Below are positions 51,635 through 59,167 of a stretch of 64,000 nt of DNA, piece after piece. Below the pieces are notes generated by a model. The model made no database searches and was not told where the DNA came from. It worked only from the letters and a program-made list of their open reading frames with translations. Position numbers and translations under genes: made by a program. Every line of letters begins with the position of its first letter. The stretch's first letter is position 1. The DNA comes from Micromonospora sp. MA102 (GTDB lineage: Bacteria; Actinomycetota; Actinomycetes; Mycobacteriales; Micromonosporaceae): positions 1 through 64,000 of the forward strand of contig NZ_JAMWEG010000021.1 in NCBI RefSeq assembly GCF_025460765.1. Reading direction: 5' to 3'.

Positions 51635-52719
51635 CGACCAGAACAGCCGAACCGGAACAGCTCAAGGACGACAAGACCAAGCCGGCCCCGACCGGTGCGA
51701 GGATCGCGAGCGCACTGCGATTCGTGCTCTCCGAACGGGTCGCGCTGCTGAGCGTGCTGCTCGTCATCGTCGTGGTGTGGTTCTGGTACCTGGGTCGCAA
51801 CGACTACCTCGTCGCGCCGTACGACGCCGACTACCTCGCCTCGGCGCTGGAGACAATGGTCCCGCTCTGCCTCCTCGGCCTCGCCGAGTTCATTGTCATC
51901 GTCTCCGGGCGCGGCGGGATCGACCTGTCCGTGGGATCGATCGTCAGCCTCTCCGGGATGGCCTTCGGCTTCATGGTCGGCCAGTGGGGGTGGCCCGTCC
52001 TCCCCGCGCTGGCGCTGACCGTCCTGGTCGGCGGGGTGCTCGGCGCGGCGAACGGGCTGCTGATCGCGTACCTCGGGTTCCCGGCTTTGATCGCCACGCT
52101 CGCCACCTACTACGCGTACGGGTCGCTCGCGCTGGTCAGCAACGACCGGGCGCCGATCTCCACCAAGCCCATCCAGGACCTGCACTCCCTGACCCGGCCG
52201 CTCGACCTGCCCGCGGTGCCGGACCTGCCGGCGCAGATGCTGACCTTCCTCGTGCCGTGCGTCCTCGTGGTGTGGCTGGTGATCAACCGCAGCACCTACG
52301 GCCGCAAGCTGTACGCGATCGGCACGAACGACGTGGCCGCCCGGTTCGCCAACCTCAACGTCCGGCAGACCCGCTTCCGCGCCTACGTCGCCTCCGGCCT
52401 GCTCTCCGGGGTGGTCGCCGTGGTCACCGTCGCCCAGTTCGCCTCCGCCCGCCCCGACGCGGGCAGCGTCGGCAACGGGATGGCCCTGCCGGCCATCACC
52501 ATCGCCGTGCTCGGCGGCGTGGCGATCACCGGCGGCCTGGGCCGGGTGGCCGGGGTGGTGATCGCCGCCCTGCTCATCGTCTGGCTCAACGCCGGCATCC
52601 TGCTCGCCTTCGAAGGCTCGGACGGCAGCCAGTTCCAACTCCTCGCGCTCGGTGCCGTCCTCGTGCTCTCCGCGCTGCTCAACGCGATCACCCTGCGCCG
52701 CCGCGGAGGTGTGCGGTGA
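51631..52719 (+). CDS. rhaQ: Rhamnose ABC transporter permease 2
   Basis: This is a 362-residue BPD_transp_2 permease and partner of RhaP. After a hydrophilic N-terminus of about 30 residues it shows ERVALLSVLLVIVVVWFWYL, GLAEFIVIVSGRGGIDLSVG, GAANGLLIAYLGFPALIATL, YAIGTNDVAARFANLNV and ITIAVLGGVAITGGLGRVAG. The long segment DRAPISTKPIQDLHSLTRPL is characteristic of this permease. Its stop overlaps the GTG of the aldolase gene that follows (GTGA at 52716-52719). Confidence 0.93.
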   Translation: MTTRTAEPEQLKDDKTKPAPTGARIASALRFVLSERVALLSVLLVIVVVWFWYLGRNDYLVAPYDADYLASALETMVPLCLLGLAEFIVIVSGRGGIDLSVGSIVSLSGMAFGFMVGQWGWPVLPALALTVLVGGVLGAANGLLIAYLGFPALIATLATYYAYGSLALVSNDRAPISTKPIQDLHSLTRPLDLPAVPDLPAQMLTFLVPCVLVVWLVINRSTYGRKLYAIGTNDVAARFANLNVRQTRFRAYVASGLLSGVVAVVTVAQFASARPDAGSVGNGMALPAITIAVLGGVAITGGLGRVAGVVIAALLIVWLNAGILLAFEGSDGSQFQLLALGAVLVLSALLNAITLRRRGGVR

Positions 52720-53486
52720 GCGTGCGCAGCGACGCGGGCGCCGTCCCCACCGAGCTGGTCGACCTGACCCTGCGCATCGGCGACCCGGCCCGGGACCTGG
52801 TCAGCCTCGCCGAAGGCAACACCTCGACCGTCGCCGACGGCGAACTGGTGGTCAAGGCGAGCGGCGCCCGGATGGACCGGGCGAAGACCGAGGACTTCGT
52901 GGTCGTCGATCTCGACGCCGCAGCCCGGGTCCTCGGTGACCCCCGCGCCACGCAGGACGAACTCTCCGCGCTGCTGGCCGTGGCCGACGATCCGCGCGGG
53001 CGGCGCGCCTCGATCGAGACGCTCGTTCACGTCGCCGCGGTGCACGCCGGCGGAGCCACCTGGGTCGCCCACACCCATCCCACCGCGATCGTCGGGCTCG
53101 TCTCGATCGAAGAGGGGGAACGGCTGTGGCAGGCGCCGCTCTTCCCCGACGAGGCCGTGGTGGTCGGCCGCCCCGCCTGGGTCGACTACCACGAGCCGGG
53201 CCTCGCGCTCGGTCGCGCCGTGGCCCGCTCGATCACCGAGCACGCCGAACGGCACGGGGCGCCGCCCCGGCTGGTGCTGCTCGGCAACCACGGCATGGTC
53301 GCGCTGGGCCGCTCGCCCGAGGAGGTCGAGGCGGTCACCGCGATGGCGGTGAAGGCCGCCCGCACCCGCGCGCTGGCCCACGCCGTCGGCACCCCCCGCT
53401 ACCTGGACGCCGCCGGCGGGAACGCGCTCGCCTCCCGCGCCGACGAGGTCGCCCGGCGCGCCCTGCTCGCCGGGAAAACGGTATGA
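52716..53486 (+). CDS. Class II aldolase/adducin-family protein
   Basis: This is a 256-residue member of the class II aldolase/adducin family (FucA and AraD relatives). The opening SLAEGNTSTVADGELVVKAS matches the phosphate-binding loop. The zinc histidines would be in WVAHTHPTAIVG (near 117-125) and LGNHGMVALG (near 190). The protein should cleave a ketose or deoxyketose 1-phosphate to DHAP and an aldehyde, or act as an epimerase. The substrate is not the standard rhamnulose-1-phosphate, because a full RhaD is encoded three genes downstream. The GTG start is fixed by the overlap with rhaQ. Confidence 0.85.
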   Translation: MSVRSDAGAVPTELVDLTLRIGDPARDLVSLAEGNTSTVADGELVVKASGARMDRAKTEDFVVVDLDAAARVLGDPRATQDELSALLAVADDPRGRRASIETLVHVAAVHAGGATWVAHTHPTAIVGLVSIEEGERLWQAPLFPDEAVVVGRPAWVDYHEPGLALGRAVARSITEHAERHGAPPRLVLLGNHGMVALGRSPEEVEAVTAMAVKAARTRALAHAVGTPRYLDAAGGNALASRADEVARRALLAGKTV

Positions 53487-54196
53487 CCCGGACGGACCCG
53501 CCGTTCGCCGGGCGCACCGTGCAGGCGGTCTTCTTCGACATCGGCGGCCCGATCTACGACGACGAGAACTTCGCGACCGCCGTGCTGGCGGCGCTCGACG
53601 ACCTGCTCGCCGAGCAGGGCCGGCCGCCGGCCGACCGTGCCCGGTTCCGGGCCGTTTACGACGGCGTACGGGCAGCGCAGTCCGGGTCACTGCGGCGCGC
53701 CCTCGCCGCGGAGTTCCTCGGCGACGAGCGGCGGCGCGACGACCTGCACGCCCGTACCCGGCGGTACTGGCGGCACGGGCCGGGCAGTCTCCACCCCGAC
53801 GTGCTGCCCTGCCTGCGGGCCCTGCACGGACGGGTACGCATCGGAGTGCTGGCCAACCAGGAAGCCGACGTCCTCGACGCGCTGCGCCGCGACGGCGTAG
53901 CCCCGTTCATGCAGGTCTGGGCGGTCTCCGCGCTGGTCGGCCACGAGAAGCCCGACCCGGCGCTGTTCGAGTGGGCGGTCAAGGAGGCGGGAACCAGTCC
54001 CGCGAACGCCGTCCACGTCGGCAACCGCCTCGACACCGACGTTCGGCCCGCCCGCGCCCTCGGCCTCGCAACGGTCTGGGTGCTGCGCGGCGAAGCCCCT
54101 CCGGAGCCGACGGCCGAGCAACTCGCCGAGCCCGACGTCGCCGTCCACGACCTGCGTACGCTTCCCCGGCTGATCCTCGGGGACGGGCGCGCATGA
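53483..54196 (+). CDS. HAD-superfamily protein
   Basis: This is a 237-residue HAD-fold protein with a helical cap at about 25-95. Motif I reads VFFDIGGPIYDDE: the first aspartate is present, but the second, the usual general acid, is replaced by glycine. Motif II is GVLANQEADVL, the lysine of motif III is in GHEKPDPALFEWAV and motif IV is VHVGNRLDTDVRPARALGL. Sugar-phosphate phosphatases are common in this group, but the missing second aspartate makes ordinary phosphatase activity doubtful. It is coupled by 4-base overlaps to the aldolase and kinase genes, so it should act on an intermediate of the same pathway. Confidence 0.85.
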   Translation: MTRTDPPFAGRTVQAVFFDIGGPIYDDENFATAVLAALDDLLAEQGRPPADRARFRAVYDGVRAAQSGSLRRALAAEFLGDERRRDDLHARTRRYWRHGPGSLHPDVLPCLRALHGRVRIGVLANQEADVLDALRRDGVAPFMQVWAVSALVGHEKPDPALFEWAVKEAGTSPANAVHVGNRLDTDVRPARALGLATVWVLRGEAPPEPTAEQLAEPDVAVHDLRTLPRLILGDGRA

Positions 54197-55641
54197 ACGA
54201 GGTGGTCATCGGCCTGGACGTCGCCACCGCCGACGTACGCGCCGTCGCGGTCACCCCCGCCGGGAACGTGGTGGCGCGGGCGGCGCAACCACTTCCGCCG
54301 CCGGAGCGGACCGCTAACGGACGCGCTGAGCAGTCGCCGGTCCACGCCGACGTGGCGGTGGCGGTCCTCGCCCGGCTCGGTGCCGACCTGCGCTGCCCGG
54401 TCCGGGCAGTGGCGGTGACCGCAACCTCCGGCACCGTCGTTCCCTGCTCGGACGACCTCGCCCCGGTCGGACCGGCCCTGCTGTACAACGACCGCCGGGC
54501 CGGGCGGCCGGGAGCCGGGATCGATCCTGGGCTGGTGGCGGCCGCGCCGGCGCTCGCCCGCGTCGCGTGGCTGCACCGGCACCGGCCCGCGCCCCGCTAC
54601 CGGCACGTCAGCGACCTCGTCGTTGCGCGGCTCACAGGCGAGGACGTGCCCACCGACACCAGCCACGCCCTCAAGACCGGTGCCGACCCGCAGACGCTGC
54701 GCTGGCCCGCGTACCTGCTCGACGCGGCGGAGGTCCCGGAATCGAGGCTGCCGCGCCTGGCGTCGCCCGGAACCCCGGTCGGCGGCCTCTCGGCGGGCAC
54801 CGCGTCGGCGACCGGCCTGGCCGCCGGTGTACCGGTGGTGCTCGGGATGACCGACGGATGCACCGGCCAGATCGCGGCGGGCGCCGTGCGGGCTGGTGAC
54901 ACCGTCGGCGTGCTCGGCACCACGCTGGTGGTCAAGGTGGCCGCTCCGCGCCGGGTGGCCGACTCCGCCCTCGGTGTCTACAGCCACCTCGCGCCGGACC
55001 GCTGCTGGTGGGCCGGGGGAGCGAGCAACGCCGGCGCCGGGGCGCTGCGCGACGCGTTCCCGGACGCCGACCTGACGGCCCTAGACCTCGCGGCCGCGGC
55101 GCACGGGCCCGCGCGGACGCTGCGCTACCCCGCGCCGGGCCGCGGCGAGCGGTTCCCGTTCGTCGCGCCCGACGCCGGCGGACCGCTCGACGAGGAGACC
55201 GCCGACCCAGGCGAGCACTACCGCGCGCTGCTCGATGGCGTCGCGTACGTCGAACGGCTGGCCCTCGACGTCCTCGCCGGGGCCGGCGCTGCCAGCCGCG
55301 GCGCGGTGCGCGCCGTCGGCGGCGGTAGCCGTAGCCTGCCCTGGCTGCGGATCCGGGCCACCGTGCTGGGCCGTCCGCTCGTGGTACCGGCCGAGGCATC
55401 CAGCGCCTTCGGCGTAGCCGTCCTGGCCGCGTCGTCCGCCGTGCACTCCGATCTGGCCGCGGCCGTCGACGCGATGGTGACCCTCACCCGCACGATCGAG
55501 CCCGACCCCGCCGAGAAAGCCCAGCTCGACGAGGGATACGCCCGGTTCGTCGACGCGCTCGTGCGCCGCGGCTGGCTCTCCCCACACCCGACCACCACCA
55601 CGCAGGACCGAAGGAACTCCCCGGAGCAGATTGAGGTATGA
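54193..55641 (+). CDS. FGGY-family carbohydrate kinase (not RhaB)
   Basis: This is a 482-residue FGGY kinase, closer in style to xylulokinases than to RhaB. The first loop is VIGLDVATADVRAVAVTPAG, a weak version of the usual GIDIGTSS. Then come TSHALKTGADPQTLRWPAYL, VVLGMTDGCTGQIAAGAVRA (catalytic aspartate), GVLGTTLVVKV and AVGGGSRSLPWLRIRATVLG. It should phosphorylate a ketose or deoxysugar. Its presence beside a second aldolase and in addition to rhaB suggests a different substrate. It overlaps its upstream neighbour by four bases, and its stop overlaps the RhaD start in the same way. Confidence 0.88.
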   Translation: MNEVVIGLDVATADVRAVAVTPAGNVVARAAQPLPPPERTANGRAEQSPVHADVAVAVLARLGADLRCPVRAVAVTATSGTVVPCSDDLAPVGPALLYNDRRAGRPGAGIDPGLVAAAPALARVAWLHRHRPAPRYRHVSDLVVARLTGEDVPTDTSHALKTGADPQTLRWPAYLLDAAEVPESRLPRLASPGTPVGGLSAGTASATGLAAGVPVVLGMTDGCTGQIAAGAVRAGDTVGVLGTTLVVKVAAPRRVADSALGVYSHLAPDRCWWAGGASNAGAGALRDAFPDADLTALDLAAAAHGPARTLRYPAPGRGERFPFVAPDAGGPLDEETADPGEHYRALLDGVAYVERLALDVLAGAGAASRGAVRAVGGGSRSLPWLRIRATVLGRPLVVPAEASSAFGVAVLAASSAVHSDLAAAVDAMVTLTRTIEPDPAEKAQLDEGYARFVDALVRRGWLSPHPTTTTQDRRNSPEQIEV

Positions 55642-57710
55642 CCGTGAACAGCACCCGAGATGACGTTCCCGCCGGTGTGTCCGCCGAGGTGACCGCCATG
55701 CTCGACAGGGCGAACCAACTCGGAGCGGACCCGACGGTGACCAACTACGGCGGTGGGAACTCGTCGTGCAAGGCTGAGGTCGTACACCCGGCGACCGGCG
55801 AGACCACGACCCTGCTCTACGTCAAGGGATCCGGCGGCGACCTCGGGACCCTGCGCTACCCCGGGCTCGCCGTGCTCGAACTCGACCGACTGCGCCGCCT
55901 GGACGACCGGTACCAGGGGGTCGAGCACGAGGACGACATGGTCGACCTCTTCACCTTCTGCTCCTTCGGCCCGGGCGGGGCCGCACCGTCTATCGACACC
56001 CCGATGCACGGCCTGGTCGAGGCCACGCATGTCGACCACCTGCACCCGGACAGCGTCATCGCCCTCGCCGCGGCGGCCGACGGCGAGCGGCTCGTGCAGG
56101 AGTGCTACGGCGACCGGGTGCGCTGGGTGCCGTGGATCCGGCCGGGCTGGGAACTCGGAAAGATGATCGCGGAGATCGTCCGGACCCAGCCGCAGGCCGA
56201 GGGCGTGGTCCTCGGCGGACACGGACTGACCACCTGGGGGGCGACCAGCCAGCAGTGCGAGGAGCGGGCGCTGCGGCTCATCCGCGAGGCCGCCGAATTC
56301 ATCGAGCGCACCGGCAAGACCGAGCCGTTCGGCGCCGCACGCGCCGCACGCGCCCCGCTGCCCGAGGCGGATCGCCGGGCGCGGGCCGCGCAACTCGCGC
56401 CGATCCTGCGCGGCATCGCGGGCACCGACAGCCGCGTCGTCGGCCACTTCCGCGACGACGAGGTGGTACTGGACTTCCTCGGCCGCGAAGCGCTCGACCG
56501 GCTCGTGCCGCTCGGCACCTCCTGCCCGGACCACTTCCTGCGCACGAAGGTACGTCCGCTCCTGCTCGACACCGCCCCAAACGCGCCGCTAGAAGAGGTG
56601 GTGACGCGGCTGCGGGAGCTGCACGCGCAGTACCGCGAGGAGTACGCCGCCTACTATCACCGGCACGCCACCGCGGACAGCCCGCCGATGCGGGGCGCGG
56701 ACCCGGCCATCGTGCTCGTCCCGGGCGTGGGCATGTTCTCCTTCGGCGGAGACAAGCAGACCGCCCGCATCGCCGGCGAGTTCTACGTCAACGCGATCAA
56801 CGTGATGCGCGGAGCGGAGGCCGTGTCGACGTACGCCCCGGTCGACGAGAGCGAGAAGTTCCGGGTCGAGTACTGGGAACTCGAGGAACGTAAGCTGCGC
56901 CGCCGGCCGAAGCCCAAGGCGCTCGCCGGCCAGGTCGCCCTGGTCACCGGCGGCGCGTCCGGGATCGGGCGCGCCACCTGCACGGCGCTGGCCGCCCAGG
57001 GCGCCTGCGTCGTGATCGCCGACCTCGACCACGAGGGGGCCCGGCAGTTCGCCAAGGAACTCGGCGGCCCGGACGTCGCCAGCGCCGTCCGCGTCGACGT
57101 GTCCGACGAAGCGTCGGTGCGGGAGGCGATCGAGGCCGCCTGCCTCTCCTTCGGCGGCCTGGACATCGTGGTGAACAACGCCGGCTTGTCCCGCTCGGCG
57201 CCGCTGGAGGACACCAGCACCGAGACGTGGGACCTGCAGTTCGACGTGATGGCCCGCGGTTCGTTCCTCGTCTCACGGGAGGCCGCGCGGGTGCTGCGCG
57301 CCCAGGGCCACGGCGGGGACATCGTTTACATCGCCAGCAAGAACGCCGTCTTCGCCGGTCCCGCCAACATCGCCTACTCGTCGGCGAAGGCCGCGCAGGC
57401 CCACCAGGTACGTCTCTTGGCGGCCGAACTCGGCCCCGACGGGGTACGGGTCAACGGCATCAACCCGGACGGCGTCGTGCGCGGGTCGGGGATCTTCGCC
57501 GGCGGCTGGGGCGCCCAGCGCGCCGCGGTCTACGGCGTCCCCGAGGAGAAGCTCGGCGAGTACTACGCGCAGCGGACCCTGCTCAAGCAGGAGGTGCTGC
57601 CGGAACACGTCGCCGCCGCGGTCGTCGCTCTCGTCGACGATTCCCTGCCCCTGACCACCGGTCTGCTCGTCCCCGTGGACGGCGGCGTTCCCCAGGCGTT
57701 CCTGCGATGA
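55638..57710 (+). CDS. rhaD: Bifunctional rhamnulose-1-phosphate aldolase/alcohol dehydrogenase
   Basis: This is a 690-residue fusion. Residues 1-400 are the class II aldolase half (TNYGGGNSSCKAEVVHPATG, LYVKGSGGDLGTLR, HVDHLHPDSVIALAAA with the metal histidines, VVLGGHGLTTWG). Residues about 432-690 are a short-chain dehydrogenase with the NAD site VALVTGGASGIGRATC, NNAG, and the catalytic YSSAK near 579. The aldolase splits L-rhamnulose-1-phosphate to DHAP and L-lactaldehyde, and the dehydrogenase half handles lactaldehyde. The full fusion is the usual length for actinobacterial and proteobacterial versions. It is coupled to both neighbours. Confidence 0.94.
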   Translation: MTVNSTRDDVPAGVSAEVTAMLDRANQLGADPTVTNYGGGNSSCKAEVVHPATGETTTLLYVKGSGGDLGTLRYPGLAVLELDRLRRLDDRYQGVEHEDDMVDLFTFCSFGPGGAAPSIDTPMHGLVEATHVDHLHPDSVIALAAAADGERLVQECYGDRVRWVPWIRPGWELGKMIAEIVRTQPQAEGVVLGGHGLTTWGATSQQCEERALRLIREAAEFIERTGKTEPFGAARAARAPLPEADRRARAAQLAPILRGIAGTDSRVVGHFRDDEVVLDFLGREALDRLVPLGTSCPDHFLRTKVRPLLLDTAPNAPLEEVVTRLRELHAQYREEYAAYYHRHATADSPPMRGADPAIVLVPGVGMFSFGGDKQTARIAGEFYVNAINVMRGAEAVSTYAPVDESEKFRVEYWELEERKLRRRPKPKALAGQVALVTGGASGIGRATCTALAAQGACVVIADLDHEGARQFAKELGGPDVASAVRVDVSDEASVREAIEAACLSFGGLDIVVNNAGLSRSAPLEDTSTETWDLQFDVMARGSFLVSREAARVLRAQGHGGDIVYIASKNAVFAGPANIAYSSAKAAQAHQVRLLAAELGPDGVRVNGINPDGVVRGSGIFAGGWGAQRAAVYGVPEEKLGEYYAQRTLLKQEVLPEHVAAAVVALVDDSLPLTTGLLVPVDGGVPQAFLR

Positions 57711-58582
57711 GCGTCCGCAACCCGCTCGGCATCCACGCCGCCGTCTTCGTCGGCGGCTGGAGCCCCGAGGAACGCCGCAGCGCCGCCGCGCGGGCCCGTC
57801 GGGCCGGCTACGACATGCTGGAGATCCCCGCGCTGGACCCCGCGGCCGTCGACATCGCCGACACCCGCGCCGTGCTGGATGAGCACGGGCTGGCCGGGGT
57901 CTGCTCGCTGGGCCTCGACTTCGACGCGGACATCTCCAGCCCCGATCCCCAGATCGCCGCCCGGGGCGAGGCGCGGTTGCTGGCGGCCCTCGACGTGGCG
58001 GCCGGCCTTGGCGGCGGATTCATGGGCGGCGTGATCTACAGCGCGCTCGGCAAGTACGGCCGGCCGATGGACCCGCGCGGGCGTGACTCGATGGTGGCCA
58101 TCCTGCGCCGGCTGGCCGCGCGGGCCTCCGACCTGGGCGTGACGCTCGGCTTGGAGGCGGTGAACCGTTACGAGTCGAATGTCATCAACACCTGTGCGCA
58201 GGCGGTCCAGGTGATCAAGGACGTCGGGGCGGGCAATGTCGTGGTCCATCTCGACGTCTATCACGCCAACATCGAGGAGAACTCGATCGCCCAGGCGGTC
58301 GCCGACTGCGGCGACCACCTGGGGTACGTCCACGTGGGCGAGTCGCACCGGGGCTACCTGGGCACCGGGTCGGCCGACCTCGACGGGCTCTTTCAGGCCC
58401 TGCGGCAGGTCGGCTACGGCGGCACCGTGACGTTTGAGTCGTTCTCCCGGGCGGTGGTCTCCGCCGACCTGTCCGACCGGTTGGGCGTTTGGCGGGACCT
58501 GTGGGAGGACGCCGACGACCTCGCCGCCCACGCGCACGCGTACATGTCGGCCCGGATCGGGCGGGCCGACCCGGCGGGCTGA
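57707..58582 (+). CDS. Tagatose-3-epimerase-type sugar isomerase/epimerase
   Basis: This is a 291-residue TIM-barrel protein of the AP endonuclease 2/xylose isomerase-like superfamily. Metal and catalytic residues fall at Glu150 (GLEAVNRYE), Asp183 (HLDVYHANIEE), His209 (YVHVGESHRGYLG) and Glu244 (VTFESFS). Their spacing is the same as that of the D-tagatose 3-epimerase/D-psicose 3-epimerase active site. It should epimerise a ketose at C3, or interconvert related deoxyketoses. As last gene of the operon it overlaps rhaD by four bases. It could feed a non-standard sugar into the kinase-aldolase steps, or convert rhamnulose to another ketose. Confidence 0.88.
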   Translation: MSVRNPLGIHAAVFVGGWSPEERRSAAARARRAGYDMLEIPALDPAAVDIADTRAVLDEHGLAGVCSLGLDFDADISSPDPQIAARGEARLLAALDVAAGLGGGFMGGVIYSALGKYGRPMDPRGRDSMVAILRRLAARASDLGVTLGLEAVNRYESNVINTCAQAVQVIKDVGAGNVVVHLDVYHANIEENSIAQAVADCGDHLGYVHVGESHRGYLGTGSADLDGLFQALRQVGYGGTVTFESFSRAVVSADLSDRLGVWRDLWEDADDLAAHAHAYMSARIGRADPAG

Positions 58583-58702
58583 GACCGGCGACCGCCGGGC
58601 GCGGCCCTGACCCGTACCGGCTCACCGTCCCCGGCAAGGTCCAGATCGACAGCGTCCGGATCATCCGCTGACGCTCCGCCGAGTCGTCCTGGGGAGGCGA
58701 AA

Positions 58703-58739
58703 GCGCCCGCTGGTGACCGACCCGGTCACCAGCGGGCGC
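58703..58739 (+). terminator. Terminator of the rhamnose operon
   Basis: A perfect 16-bp stem (GCGCCCGCTGGTGACC, loop GACCC, complement) lies 120 bases after the epimerase stop. There is no T-run. The intervening bases include GRGPDPYRLTVPGKVQIDSV in one frame up to a stop at 58671, possibly the last residues of a lost gene. Confidence 0.8.
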
Positions 58740-58865
58740 GCTGGTCGAGGGAGTGGCGCGACGCCGCACCCCGTCTCGAGCGCCCCGCTAGCCGGCGCCG
58801 ACCTTCGTGTCCGGATCCGGCCACGAAGGATCTCTTCACCCGAGGAACATAAGCACGTAGCGTTC

Positions 58866-58877
58866 TGAATCGATTCA
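58866..58877. promoter_or_regulatory. LacI-type operator upstream of the rhamnosidase
   Basis: TGAATCGATTCA is a perfect 12-bp palindrome with a central CG, typical of LacI-family sites. It matches 11 of 12 bases of the site at 43536 near rhaI. It lies about 300 bases before the GH78 gene and 20 bases before a small open frame. Confidence 0.65.
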
Positions 58878-58897
58878 CGACCCGCGCGGAGGCAGCC

Positions 58898-59101
58898 GTG
58901 ACACCTCGGACTTCCGGAACCCAGCCGCTGCTGCCGCGCCGAAAGACAGTGGTCGCAGCGGCCGCGCGCCCCAACCCCAGCCCTGTGGTCCTGGCCAGGG
59001 CCTCCTTCGTCGGAACCCAGAACGGCCGCGCCGTGTTCGAGGCGGGCTCCCGCCGGTCCAGCGTCCAGCCGCTCGCCGACACCGCCGCCCAACCCCGCTG
59101 A
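58898..59101 (+). CDS. Possible small protein between operator and rhamnosidase
   Basis: This is a 67-residue frame starting with GTG and preceded by GCGGAGG at good distance. The sequence (TPRTSGTQPLLPRRKTVVAA, VLARASFVGTQNGRAVFEAG) has no motif I recognise. It could be a leader peptide, a remnant or a chance frame. Its support is the ribosome site and its place just after the LacI-type operator. Confidence 0.3.
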   Translation: MTPRTSGTQPLLPRRKTVVAAAARPNPSPVVLARASFVGTQNGRAVFEAGSRRSSVQPLADTAAQPR

Positions 59102-59167
59102 CCCCCGTCCCCTCGGGACACCCTGCGAAACCTCGGTGCGGGACCGCCGCACAGAAGGGTGAGGACC

